In this document: positions 1 to 7,393 of the stretch, one piece after another
Numbering within the stretch: position 1 is the first letter of the stretch
How the letters are laid out: the number at the start of each line of letters is the position of its first letter
Source of the DNA: Lawsonibacter sp.
GTDB taxonomy: Bacteria; Bacillota; Clostridia; Oscillospirales; Oscillospiraceae
Reading direction: 5' to 3'
Assembly: GCA_022793355.1 (NCBI GenBank)
Contig: JAAWCR010000061.1
Coordinates: 1-18,667 of the forward strand
Length of the DNA: 18,667 nt
The notes under the pieces: model-generated
The model's input: only the letters and a program-made list of their open reading frames with translations
Database searches by the model: none
Told to the model about the DNA's origin: nothing
Program-made: the position numbers and the translations under genes

Positions 1-226
1 CCATAGTGGACACGTCCACGCCGCCCAGGTGGTAGGTGCCCGAGGTGGGCACGTCCAGACAGCCGATGATGTTCATGGCGGTGGACTTGCCCGACCCGGA
101 GGAACCCACGATGGCCACAAACTCCCCCTGGTCGATGGTCAGATCCACCCCGTCCAGGGCGTGGACCGTCTCCGAGCCCATCTGATATATGTTGTAGACG
201 TTTTTCAGTTCAATGAGGTGTTCCAC
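1..226 (-). CDS. ABC transporter ATP-binding protein, MacB/LolD type (partial, N-terminus only)
   Basis: This is the first 75 or so codons of an ABC ATPase; the rest lies beyond the window edge. The start is GTG at 226, chosen because an AGGAGG-like site sits about 9 nt upstream and an ATG at 233 hits a stop after seven codons. The protein begins VEHLIELKNVYNIYQMGSET and has a clear Walker A, GSSGSGKST, near residue 45, followed by MNIIGCLD, typical of the MacB/LolD/YknY export group. It powers a transporter at the inner face of the membrane by ATP hydrolysis. It starts 7 nt after the stop of the membrane-fusion protein gene, so the two are surely cotranscribed; a MacB-like permease gene is expected next. 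The substrate cannot be told from sequence; peptides or macrolide-like drugs are usual for the family. Confidence 0.9.
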   Translation of the reverse strand, partial: MEHLIELKNVYNIYQMGSETVHALDGVDLTIDQGEFVAIVGSSGSGKSTAMNIIGCLDVPTSGTYHLGGVDVSTM

Positions 227-232
227 CGTTCA

Positions 233-1885
233 TCAACCTCCCGCGGGCGCGGCGGCCATTACTCCGCCGCCCATGCCGCCCTGCGCCTGGGCGGGCACCA
301 AAACGGCGTCCCCTTCGTTTAGGCCGGAGGTGATTTCCACATAGGTTCCGTCGCCGCCGCCCAGGGTGACAGTCCGCTCTTCCGACTTGGTAGGGTCGAT
401 CACCATACTTCCATCCTCAGACAGAGCACCCGCCTGGGGAACGAGGACCGTATCCCCCCGCTGAACCGCCTCCGCCGGGATGGACAGGGCGTTTTCCACC
501 CGTTCTATGATGATATCGGCGGACACGTTCATGCCTGGGTTAAGGTCGCCGTAGTCCTCCAGGAGGATGGTGGCCGGGTAGGTGGTAAAGCCGTTGGTGG
601 TGGTGCCGTTGATGCTCACCCGGTCCACCCGGCCCTCAAAGACCTCGCCGGGGATGGCGTCGGCGGTGATCTCCACCAGCTGGCCGGACTGGAGCTTGCT
701 CAGGTCCAGCTCGCTGATGTTCATCTCCAGCTTCAGGTAGCTCAGGTCGTAGATGACGGCCAGCGCCCCCGCTTCGATGTTGTTCACGTTGTCCCCGGCT
801 TTCACGTTCTTCTCAATGACGGTGCCCGAAATGGGGGCGGTGATGGTGTAGTTCTCCAGCGCGTCCTGGGCCCGCTGGAGGGAGAGCCGGGCGTTTTCCA
901 CCGCGATAGCCAGGTCCTCCAGGCTGCTCTGGGCGGAGCTCCCGCCCAGCGTAGCCAGCGCGCTCCCGGCAGACACGGCGCTGCCGGCGGTGACGGGGAT
1001 GTCTGTGACCTCGCCTCCGGCTTGGGCAGCCACGGTCTGGCGCAGGGCCTCCTCAAAATTGGCGCTGCCGGCGCAGGCGATCTCTCCCACCTGGGCGGTG
1101 GCGGAGTTGGCGGAGGTGAGGGCCCCGGGGTTGCTCACCCGAATTTTGACCTGCCGCACCAACGCCCCGCCCGTCCCCACCAGGTCGGCGGAGGAGACCG
1201 ACTCCACCGTGCCGGGCAGAGTCTCCAGGGTTCCGGCGATGGTCACCTGGGCGCTCTGGCCGGGGGTAATGCTCTGGGCGTCGGCAGAGTGGAAGGGGAG
1301 CACCACGGTGAGGTTGGAGGTGTCGGCAATCTCGGCAATGGGGCTGCCGGGGGACACCAGATCCCCCTTTTGCACCAGCACCTTCTGCACCACGCCGTTT
1401 CCGCCCGCCCGGACGGTGAGGTTGTCGGCCAGGTCGTCATAGCTCTTCTGGGCCTGGCGGACGGTCAGCTCGGCCTGCTGAATGCTCATTTCCGCGTCCT
1501 TGGCGTCCAGGCGGTAGAGCAGCTGTCCCTTCTCCACCCGGTCCCCCACCTCAAAGGGGGCCTCCAGCACCTCGCCGGTAACCAGAGGCTTGAGGAAGTA
1601 GGACTCGATGGGGGTAACGGTGCCTGTGCCTGAGACGGCTGAGGTCAGGCTCCGGCGCTGAACGGTGTCCAGGGCATACTGCCCCATGGCGGGGCCACCT
1701 CCCTCCCGCCCGGAGCGGAAGAAAATCCAATAGGCCCCCAGGGCGATCACCGCCAAAATGACGATTCGCCGCACCCACTTCTTTCCTTTTTTGCCCTTGG
1801 GCAGATGGAGGGAGGGGAGCCTGCGTCCCTTCCTCTCTTTGGGTGCCTGGGGCGCCTCCGGCGTTATGACGTTTGTTGTTTCCAT
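233..1885 (-). CDS. Efflux periplasmic adaptor / membrane fusion protein (HlyD/MacA family) with two tandem adaptor cores
   Basis: A 550-residue membrane-anchored adaptor that couples an ABC exporter to the cell exterior. The start is ATG 1885, which follows AAGGAG at good spacing; the open frame runs further upstream without a ribosome site. A basic N-terminus (about 15-37) precedes one membrane helix (38-56). A first adaptor core follows: lipoyl half-motif about 103-126, short helical hairpin 128-156, second lipoyl half 162-187, beta-barrel about 190-250. A second core then repeats the plan: lipoyl half about 290-313, helices 317-345, APISGTVIEKNVKAGD from 350, barrel 384-430. The membrane-proximal domain is about 455-535 and the end is Gly/Ala-rich. 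Family members with one core are usually 350-420 residues, so the extra length is mostly the duplication. It lies directly upstream of the ABC ATPase gene. Confidence 0.88.
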   Translation of the reverse strand: METTNVITPEAPQAPKERKGRRLPSLHLPKGKKGKKWVRRIVILAVIALGAYWIFFRSGREGGGPAMGQYALDTVQRRSLTSAVSGTGTVTPIESYFLKPLVTGEVLEAPFEVGDRVEKGQLLYRLDAKDAEMSIQQAELTVRQAQKSYDDLADNLTVRAGGNGVVQKVLVQKGDLVSPGSPIAEIADTSNLTVVLPFHSADAQSITPGQSAQVTIAGTLETLPGTVESVSSADLVGTGGALVRQVKIRVSNPGALTSANSATAQVGEIACAGSANFEEALRQTVAAQAGGEVTDIPVTAGSAVSAGSALATLGGSSAQSSLEDLAIAVENARLSLQRAQDALENYTITAPISGTVIEKNVKAGDNVNNIEAGALAVIYDLSYLKLEMNISELDLSKLQSGQLVEITADAIPGEVFEGRVDRVSINGTTTNGFTTYPATILLEDYGDLNPGMNVSADIIIERVENALSIPAEAVQRGDTVLVPQAGALSEDGSMVIDPTKSEERTVTLGGGDGTYVEITSGLNEGDAVLVPAQAQGGMGGGVMAAAPAGG

Positions 1886-2206
1886 GGTTTGTTTCTCCTT
1901 GTTCCAGTTTTGCGGGGGACCCGGCCCCGTTTCCATACACCGGTTTCCCGGCGCTGCTTGCATGGGATATTGTACTGGGGAAACCTTACATTTTTCCAAA
2001 GAAAAGATAAAAGTTTCATTAAATTTTTTCCGGGGCGCCGCTGCTGGCCCTACCATACACCTTCCCGCCGCTGGAAGGTCAATAGTTTTGTAAAAATTTT
2101 CTCAAAAAAATGGGCAAAATTCCGTCGTAGGAACACCGTCCCCCGCCGGTTCATCCATTTTATTCCAGATTCCTGTCTTAACCGCCCCCTCCGGAGATGC
2201 GCAGGG
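1886..2206. other. Gene-free stretch upstream of the efflux operon, with tentative promoters
   Basis: About 320 bases without a credible gene. Two weak minus-strand promoter matches are present, both with long 19-nt spacers: TTGACC (2082-2077) with TATGGT (2057-2052), and TTGGAA (1999-1994) with TACAAT (1974-1969). Either could drive the efflux operon. A G/C-rich inverted repeat (CGCCCCC 2183-2189, GGGGGCG 2204-2210) lies next to the mtlA terminator but lacks a T-tract on the minus strand. Confidence 0.3.
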
Positions 2207-2210
2207 GGCG

Positions 2211-2245
2211 AAAACCCGCTGAAGCCTTTGAACGGCTCCAGCGGG
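2211..2245 (-). terminator. Rho-independent terminator after mtlA
   Basis: On the minus strand, 16 nt past the mtlA stop, CCCGCTG (2245-2239) pairs with CAGCGGG (2221-2215). An inner AGCC/GGCT helix extends the stem across one mismatch. TTTT follows at 2214-2211. The T-tract is short but the position is right for the end of the regulator-mtlA operon. Confidence 0.6.
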
Positions 2246-2261
2246 TAATATGGGGTGGGGC

Positions 2262-4175
2262 TTAGGACAGGCCGTTGAGCTTCTTGTAAAGCTCCTCCAC
2301 CGTGGCGGTGTCCACCAGGGCGTCGGTGTCCTCCTCGGTCTCACAGACCTCCACGATGCGGTTGAGGATATCCAGGTGCTCCTCGCCCTGGGATGCGATG
2401 CCAATCACCAGGCGAACGAGCTCCTCATCCTCGCCCCAGACGATTCCCTCGGGGTAGGTCATAACCACCAGTCCGGTCTTTTGGATAAACGCCCGGGACT
2501 CGTTGGTGCCGTGGGGGATAGCCACATGGCTGCCGATGGCCACAGGGAACCCGGCGTTGCGCTCAATCATACCCTGAACGTAGCCCTCGGTGCAGTAGCC
2601 GCTCTCCACCATCCGCTTGCCGCAGGCCTTAATGGCCTCCTCGGGGGTGACGGGCTTACAGCCCAGGACGATGTTCTTCTTTTCCAGCAGAATCGCGCCA
2701 GAGGGGGCGGGGACCTCGGCGGCCTTGGGGGCGGCGGCGGGCGCAGGGGCGGAGGCGCCCTTACGGGCCGCAAGCAGCTCCTTCACCAGGGCGTCGTATT
2801 CGGGCGCGCCCATAAAGTTCTGGATGGGGATAACCCGGGCTCTGGGGTTGCTGGCCACAGCCCGGTGGGCCAGCTCGTGGTGGGTGACGACGATTTGGCA
2901 GTCGCCGGGAATCTCAGAGACGGGGTGGTGAATGACCTCGATATCGGTGATACCGGCGTCCTTCAGCTTGTTGCGCAGCATGGTCGCGCCCATGGCGGAG
3001 GAGCCCATGCCCGCGTCGCAGGCAAAGACGATCTTTTTCACGGCCTTGATGTCCACGTCCGCACCGGTGGGGGCGTCGGCGTTGACGGACTGGCCCTTGG
3101 ACGCGGCCTTGGAGGCAGCCACCTGAGCCTGGGCCTCGGCCAGATTGGCGTCCTTGCCGAAGAACTTGAGCAGGAACACGGAGATGGCGAAGCTGACCGC
3201 GCCGGCCACCGCAATTCCGGCGATGTTGGCGAAATAAGCGCCCTTGGGGGTCATAAGCATCTCAGCGATGATAGAACCGGGAGAGGCAGGACCAGACAGA
3301 CCGCCGCCCAGCATAGACAGCGTAAAGATGCCGCACACGTTGCCCAGCATGGGGCCAAGAATGACGATGGGGTTCATCAGAACGTAGGGGAAGTAAATCT
3401 CGTGGATGCCGCCTACGAAATGGATGAGGGCGGCGGCGCCGGCGGAGGAGCGGGTCTCCCCCTTGCCGGCTACGCAGTAGGCCAGCAGCAGGCCCAGACC
3501 GGGGCCGGGGTTGGACTCAATCATATAAAGGATGGACTTGCCCACCTCCCCGGCGGCCCGGAGGGCTTCCACCTGTTCGGTGCCGATGGGGGTGAATACG
3601 CCGTGGTTGATGGCGTTGTTCAGGAACAGGACCTTGGCCGGCTCCACCAGCACGGCAGTGAGGGGCAGCAGGCCGTGGGCCACCAGCCAGCCCACGCCCT
3701 GGCCCAGCCAATCGGTAAGGACCACGCAGGTGGGACCGATGGCAAAGATGGACAGGATAGCCAGAATACCGCCGATGATGCCCACGGAGAAGTTGTTGAC
3801 CACCATCTCAAACCCGGCGGGGATGTGGCCCTCCATCTTCTCATCAAACTTCTTGATGCACCAGCCGCCCAGGGGGCCGCAGATCATGGCGCCGATGAAC
3901 ATGGTGCTTTCGGTGGAGGCGATCGCGCCCAGCGCGGCCAGCGCGCCGGTGACGGCCCCCTTCTGTCCGCCGACCGCCCGGCCGCCGGTGTAGGCGATGA
4001 GGATGGGCAGCAGATAGGAGAGCATCGGTCCTACCATCTTGGCGATGGTGGCATTAGGGAACCAACCGGCTTCAATGAACAGGGCGGCAATCAGGCCCCA
4101 GGCGATAAAGGCTCCTATGTTGGGCATGACCATCGCGCTGAGGAAGCGCCCGAATTTTTGTACGCGTTCTTTCAA
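2262..4175 (-). CDS. mtlA: PTS mannitol transporter, EIICBA fusion (mannitol permease)
   Basis: Imports D-mannitol and phosphorylates it to mannitol-1-phosphate using phosphate passed from HPr. The protein has 637 residues, the same length as E. coli MtlA. Residues about 1-340 are the membrane EIIC domain, with the hallmark GGIHEIYFPY at 255-264. An Ala/Lys-rich linker leads to EIIB (about 378-470), with phospho-cysteine C386 in CDAGMGSSAMGA. A second Ala/Pro linker leads to EIIA (about 495-637), with phospho-histidine H555 in VAIPHGT. The start is TTG 4175: AGGAAAGGA sits 9 nt upstream, no other start lies upstream in frame, and the protein then begins MKERVQKFGRFLSAMVMPNI as the family does. 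The gene starts 34 nt after the DeoR-family gene and shares its promoter; no separate promoter is evident. The three-domain fusion is less common in Firmicutes, where EIIA is often a separate protein. Confidence 0.97.
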   Translation of the reverse strand: MKERVQKFGRFLSAMVMPNIGAFIAWGLIAALFIEAGWFPNATIAKMVGPMLSYLLPILIAYTGGRAVGGQKGAVTGALAALGAIASTESTMFIGAMICGPLGGWCIKKFDEKMEGHIPAGFEMVVNNFSVGIIGGILAILSIFAIGPTCVVLTDWLGQGVGWLVAHGLLPLTAVLVEPAKVLFLNNAINHGVFTPIGTEQVEALRAAGEVGKSILYMIESNPGPGLGLLLAYCVAGKGETRSSAGAAALIHFVGGIHEIYFPYVLMNPIVILGPMLGNVCGIFTLSMLGGGLSGPASPGSIIAEMLMTPKGAYFANIAGIAVAGAVSFAISVFLLKFFGKDANLAEAQAQVAASKAASKGQSVNADAPTGADVDIKAVKKIVFACDAGMGSSAMGATMLRNKLKDAGITDIEVIHHPVSEIPGDCQIVVTHHELAHRAVASNPRARVIPIQNFMGAPEYDALVKELLAARKGASAPAPAAAPKAAEVPAPSGAILLEKKNIVLGCKPVTPEEAIKACGKRMVESGYCTEGYVQGMIERNAGFPVAIGSHVAIPHGTNESRAFIQKTGLVVMTYPEGIVWGEDEELVRLVIGIASQGEEHLDILNRIVEVCETEEDTDALVDTATVEELYKKLNGLS

Positions 4176-4209
4176 ATGGAATCGTCCTTTCCTGTAATTT
4201 CTCCTGGGA

Positions 4210-4959
4210 TCAGGGGGATACTGTTATAATCTCCGTGCAGTCCAGATACTTCCGGTCCGGCAGGCGGTCGGTGATAATCCGCGCCTGCTCCAGCGGCAGG
4301 ATCGTGGCGGCGGTGACCCGGCCAAACTTGCTGGAATCGGCCAGCATGAACACCGTCTGAGCCTTGGACGCGGCCAGGATTTTCAGGGCTGCCGCCTCCG
4401 GGTCCGGGGTGGTGAAGCCCTGGCTGACGCTGACGCCGCTGGTGCCCAGAAAGACCTTGGTAAAGTTATACCGCCGCAGGGCGTCCAGCGCCTCCGCCCC
4501 CACGATGTCCACCGTGCCCAGCTTCAGCGCGCCTCCCAGCACATACACGTGGAGGCCGTGCCCGGTGAGACGGGCGGCAAACTCAACGCTGCTGGTGACA
4601 AACAGGGCGTTCGACCCCTTCAGGTGGTCGGCCATGTGGAGGACCGTGGTGCCCGTGTCCAGATAGACCACGTCGTCGTCTCCCACCAGGCCGGCGGCGT
4701 ACCGGGCGATGCGCTCCTTCTCCCGGGCGTAGCGCTGCTTGGTAGCCAAGTCGGGCTCCCGGGCCAGAAACTCCTCCTCCTCCAGGCTGGTGGCCCCGCC
4801 GTGGACCTTATTCAGCCTGCCCTGGCGGGCCAGGGCGTTCAGGTCGCGGCGAATAGTAGCCTCAGACGCCCCGGTGATCTGGCACAGCTCCGCCACGCTG
4901 ACGGTCTGCCGCTGGGCCACCTGCTGTAAAATGGCCCGGACTCTCTGTTCGGCCAGCAT
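4210..4959 (-). CDS. DeoR/GlpR-family transcriptional regulator, probable mannitol operon repressor
   Basis: A 249-residue regulator of sugar catabolism. The N-terminal winged helix-turn-helix (about 1-57) carries the DeoR signature: VSVAELCQITGASEATIRRD, then LNALARQGRLNKVHGGA. The C-terminal sugar-phosphate-sensing domain (about 75-230) includes the phosphate-binding YLDTGTTV segment typical of the family. ATG 4959 follows AAGGAGGGG. It is the first gene of a two-gene unit with mtlA and is divergent from mtlD, so regulation of mannitol use by this protein is a strong inference. Bacillus uses a PRD-type activator MtlR and E. coli an unrelated MtlR, so this is a different control arrangement. 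A perfect inverted repeat over its own promoter suggests autoregulation. The effector, perhaps mannitol-1-phosphate or fructose-6-phosphate, cannot be read from the sequence. Confidence 0.93.
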   Translation of the reverse strand: MLAEQRVRAILQQVAQRQTVSVAELCQITGASEATIRRDLNALARQGRLNKVHGGATSLEEEEFLAREPDLATKQRYAREKERIARYAAGLVGDDDVVYLDTGTTVLHMADHLKGSNALFVTSSVEFAARLTGHGLHVYVLGGALKLGTVDIVGAEALDALRRYNFTKVFLGTSGVSVSQGFTTPDPEAAALKILAASKAQTVFMLADSSKFGRVTAATILPLEQARIITDRLPDRKYLDCTEIITVSP

Positions 4960-4995
4960 TTGCTCCCCTCCTTTCTTGATTGAAAATGAGCTTAT

Positions 4996-5018
4996 GATTG
5001 TTTTTGACTAAAACAATC
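4996..5018. promoter_or_regulatory. Candidate DeoR-type operator over the regulator promoter
   Basis: A perfect 9-bp inverted repeat, GATTGTTTT (4996-5004) and AAAACAATC (5010-5018), separated by five bases. It overlaps the -10 box and the expected transcription start of the deoR-mtlA unit, where a bound repressor would block initiation. The half-site AAAACAATC occurs again at 5243-5251 upstream of mtlD. The link to this particular protein is inference. Confidence 0.55.
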
Positions 5019-5044
5019 CTAGCATAATGACCCGGGAAAGTCAA
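5016..5044 (-). promoter_or_regulatory. Promoter of the deoR-mtlA unit
   Basis: On the minus strand, -35 TTGACT (5044-5039), a 17-nt spacer and -10 TAGGAT (5021-5016), with a TG extension one base before the -10 (TGCTAGGAT). The start would fall near 5009, giving a leader of about 50 nt to the DeoR-family gene. Confidence 0.6.
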
Positions 5045-5242
5045 CCAAATTGTTCCTGCTTTTCTGCACAAAAAGGCGGGGAAGAATTTGGCAGCATTTC
5101 ACTAATGCGTCGGTTTCCAGATAACGTATATTGATTTCTCTCCATTTTCAGTCTCATTGTCTCCCGGTTGCCGGACCCTCACGTCGGGATCTCCCCGGCG
5201 CCCCGCCGCTCAGAACCTATCAAATTCCCTTGTCCTCCGCCC

Positions 5243-5295
5243 AAAACAATCAAAATCGTGCAAAACGACTTTTTGCCTCATACCACGCGCGGTAT
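5243..5295. promoter_or_regulatory. Cluster of operator-like repeats upstream of mtlD
   Basis: Between the divergent genes lie three elements: AAAACAATC (5243-5251), identical to one arm of the regulator operator; GCAAAA-5-TTTTGC (5260-5276), an inverted repeat with the same 5-nt spacer; and ATACC-6-GGTAT (5280-5295), a near-perfect 16-bp palindrome 19 bp before the mtlD -35. Together they suggest that mtlD is controlled with mtlA. The rest of the interval 5045-5242 shows nothing I can assign. Confidence 0.4.
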
Positions 5296-5314
5296 TTTTC
5301 AGCGCTTTTCCGCC

Positions 5315-5344
5315 TTGCGGTCCGGCAAAAAATGGTGCTATACT
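5315..5344 (+). promoter_or_regulatory. Promoter of mtlD
   Basis: A strong extended -10, TGCTATACT (-10 at 5339-5344), lies 18 nt after a weak -35, TTGCGG (5315-5320). The start would be near 5351, about 48 nt before the mtlD ATG. A poor -35 with a good extended -10 suits an activated or repressed promoter. Confidence 0.55.
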
Positions 5345-5398
5345 TTAGGCAAGGATTACCGGAGCAACAAAATTCTATCAAGGAAAGGGACGACACAC

Positions 5399-6559
5399 AT
5401 GAAACAGGCAATTATGATTGGCGCAGGCAACATCGGCCGCGGCTTTATCGGAGCTCTGTTGGAGAAGAGCGGCTGGCACGTAACTTTTGCGGACGTGGCG
5501 GAAAACCTCATCACCGCTGTCAACCAGCGCGGGAGCTACACCGTCCACATCCAGGACCGGGAATGCGCGGAATGGACGGTTACCAACATCAGCGGTATCT
5601 CCTCTGCCGGCCCGGAGCTGGTACAGGCCATCGCCGGCAACTGCCAGCTCATCACCACCGCCGTGGGCCTGCGCATCCTGCCCATCGTGGCAAAGCCCAT
5701 CGCCGCGGGCATCCAGGCCCGAAAGGCGGCGGGAAACACCCAACCGCTCAACGTGGTGGCCTGCGAAAACGCGGTGCGGGGCACCAGCCAACTGCGGGAC
5801 GCGGTATTCACCCACCTGAACGAGGAGGAGATTGCCTACGCCAAGGAGTATGTGGGCTTCGCCGACTGCGCCGTGGACCGCATTGTGCCCAAGGCCTCTT
5901 TCGAAAACCCCCTGGACGTGGCAGTGGAGCGGTATACCGAATGGGACGTGGAGAAGGGCGGCTGGAAGGGCGAGCTGCCTGATATCCAGGGCTGCACCTT
6001 TGTAGACGACCTGTCTGCCTATATTGAGCGCAAGCTCTTCACCCTGAACAGCGGCCACGCCATCTGCGCCTACCTGGGCGCCCTGAAGGGCCGCCGCACC
6101 ATTGTTGAGAGCATCGCCGACCCGGCCATCGGCCAGCTGGTTTACAAGGCCATGCAGGAGAGCGGCGAGGGTCTGATTCAGAAGTTCGGCTTCGACCCTG
6201 CCGCCCACCACGCCTATATCGACCGCATTTTTGCCCGCTTCCAGAACCCCTTCCTGGAGGATGAGACCCAGCGGGTGGCCCGCGAGCCCATCCGCAAGCT
6301 CTCCCCCACCGACCGGCTCATCAAGCCCCTCCTCACCGCCTACGGCTACGGCCTGAAGGTCGATCATCTGCTGGTGGGAACCGCCGCCGCCCTCCACTTC
6401 GATTGCCCCGAGGACGAACAGAGCGTGGAGATGATTGGCAAAATCCAGGCCGAGGGTGTGGAGCAGGCCCTGGAGGCCTACACCGGCCTGACTCCGGACC
6501 ATCCCCTGTTCGGCCGGATCCTAGACGTATACCGCGCCCTGGCCATCGCAAAGCAATAA
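5399..6559 (+). CDS. mtlD: Mannitol-1-phosphate 5-dehydrogenase
   Basis: Oxidises mannitol-1-phosphate to fructose-6-phosphate with NAD+, the step after MtlA. The protein has 386 residues (E. coli 382). It begins MKQAIMIGAGNIGRGFIGAL, with the Rossmann dinucleotide motif at 8-15. The catalytic signature of the polyol long-chain dehydrogenases is present as K212-LFTL-N217-SG-H220. The C-terminal part matches the helical MtlD domain in composition and length. The start is ATG 5399, after AGGAAAGGG about 9 nt upstream; the frame is open for 231 nt further upstream, but that part crosses the promoter and lacks MtlD-like sequence. It is divergent from deoR-mtlA, monocistronic by its terminator, and likely coregulated through the shared intergenic region. 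Confidence 0.97.
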   Translation: MKQAIMIGAGNIGRGFIGALLEKSGWHVTFADVAENLITAVNQRGSYTVHIQDRECAEWTVTNISGISSAGPELVQAIAGNCQLITTAVGLRILPIVAKPIAAGIQARKAAGNTQPLNVVACENAVRGTSQLRDAVFTHLNEEEIAYAKEYVGFADCAVDRIVPKASFENPLDVAVERYTEWDVEKGGWKGELPDIQGCTFVDDLSAYIERKLFTLNSGHAICAYLGALKGRRTIVESIADPAIGQLVYKAMQESGEGLIQKFGFDPAAHHAYIDRIFARFQNPFLEDETQRVAREPIRKLSPTDRLIKPLLTAYGYGLKVDHLLVGTAAALHFDCPEDEQSVEMIGKIQAEGVEQALEAYTGLTPDHPLFGRILDVYRALAIAKQ

Positions 6560-6564
6560 CCCCC

Positions 6565-6602
6565 ATCCACGGCGGGATTTTCCCGCCGTGGATTTGATTT
6601 TT
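6565..6602 (+). terminator. Rho-independent terminator after mtlD
   Basis: A perfect 12-bp stem, ATCCACGGCGGG (6565-6576) with CCCGCCGTGGAT (6582-6593), and a 5-nt loop, followed by TTGATTTTT. It begins 6 nt after the mtlD stop codon. Confidence 0.92.
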
Positions 6603-6604
6603 CA

Positions 6605-6633
6605 TGGAAAGCTCCCGAAAAGTGTGGTATACT
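6605..6633 (+). promoter_or_regulatory. Promoter of the serine dehydratase operon
   Basis: An extended -10, TGGTATACT (-10 at 6628-6633), with a poor -35, TGGAAA (6605-6610), at 17 nt. The start would be near 6640, leaving a leader of about 84 nt. Confidence 0.5.
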
Positions 6634-6647
6634 AGGCTGGAGAATCA

Positions 6648-6700
6648 AGAATCTGCATCCATAGCCGGAGGCAGCGTCTGAGGCCGCGCATGCAGATTCT
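6648..6700 (+). promoter_or_regulatory. Leader hairpin before sdaAB
   Basis: A perfect 11-bp inverted repeat, AGAATCTGCAT (6648-6658) and ATGCAGATTCT (6690-6700), encloses 31 G/C-rich bases. The 3' arm ends 8 nt before the sdaAB ribosome-binding site (GGAGG, 6709-6713). No T-tract follows, so it is not a simple terminator. It does not show glycine riboswitch, T-box or THF riboswitch core motifs that I know. Confidence 0.55.
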
Positions 6701-6723
6701 GACCGCAAAGGAGGCGGAACGGT

Positions 6724-7380
6724 TTGAACGTATTTGACATCATTGGGCCGGTGATGATCGGCCCCTCCAGCTCCCACACCGCCGGGGCGGCGCGGCTGGG
6801 CTATGTGGCCTGCAAGATTCTGGGGGAACCGCCGGTGAAGGCGGAAATCCGGCTCAGCGGCTCCTTCGCCCAGACCTACCGGGGCCACGGGACGGACAAG
6901 GCGCTGATCGCGGGGGTGCTGGGCTTTCACCCGGACGACGCGCGGGTCCGGGACTCCCTGAAGCACGCCGCAGAGCGGGGGCTGGACTACTCCTTTCAGT
7001 GCGGGGATATTCCCGGCGCTCACCCCAACACCGCCCGGATCACCCTGCGGGGGGCGCGGGAGACAGTGAGCATCCAGGGCGCGTCGGTAGGCGGCGGCAA
7101 CATCCTGGTGGACGAGATCAACGGCATGGCGGTCCACGTGACCGGGCAGAGCAACACCCTGGTGATTCTGCACCATGACAAGCCGGGTACCATCGCGGCG
7201 GTGACCAATTTTGTGGCCTACTCCGGGGTAAATATCGGGAACTTCCGCCTCTCCCGCCCCCAGAAGGGGGGCCAGGCCGTTATGACCATTGAGGTAGACG
7301 GCGAGATCCCGGACATTTTGGTGGAAAACCTGAAAATCCTGCCCAATATCATCCATGTGGTCCTGATCCGGGCCGTGTAA
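6724..7380 (+). CDS. sdaAB: L-serine dehydratase, iron-sulfur dependent, beta subunit
   Basis: The regulatory and partner subunit of the enzyme that converts L-serine to pyruvate and ammonia. The 218-residue protein begins MNVFDIIGPVMIGPSSSHTA, the SdaAB hallmark. Residues about 1-140 form the beta domain (GSFAQTYRGHGTDKALIAG; then DIPGAHPNT near 99). An ACT domain, about 145-218, begins TLVILHHDKPGTIAAVTNFV, and is known to bind serine in the family. The start is TTG 6724 after AAAGGAGG with a 9-nt gap; no ATG is available nearby in frame. It lies 13 nt before sdaAA, in the usual Gram-positive split order beta-alpha (single-chain in E. coli). Confidence 0.96.
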   Translation: MNVFDIIGPVMIGPSSSHTAGAARLGYVACKILGEPPVKAEIRLSGSFAQTYRGHGTDKALIAGVLGFHPDDARVRDSLKHAAERGLDYSFQCGDIPGAHPNTARITLRGARETVSIQGASVGGGNILVDEINGMAVHVTGQSNTLVILHHDKPGTIAAVTNFVAYSGVNIGNFRLSRPQKGGQAVMTIEVDGEIPDILVENLKILPNIIHVVLIRAV

Positions 7381-7393
7381 AGGGGGTTACGCT

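Noticed and set aside
2250..4229. A 659-codon open frame on the plus strand opposite mtlA
   Set aside because: It mirrors the codon bias of mtlA; the product is a low-complexity Gly/His/Asp/Gln-rich chain without domains, and no ribosome site or promoter precedes it.
5168..5398. Upstream extension of the mtlD frame
   Set aside because: It crosses the mtlD promoter and operator-like repeats; the strong ribosome site and the family N-terminus fix the start at 5399.
4960..5398. Catabolite-responsive (cre) element for CcpA in the mannitol intergenic region
   Set aside because: No segment matched the TGWAANCGNTNWCA pattern well enough.
5378..6502. A 374-codon open frame opposite mtlD
   Set aside because: Antisense shadow of mtlD with repetitive Gly/Val/His composition.
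6640..6723. Glycine riboswitch or T-box in the sda leader
   Set aside because: The conserved cores I know for these classes are not present; CCGCAAAGG near 6702 is only a chance resemblance.
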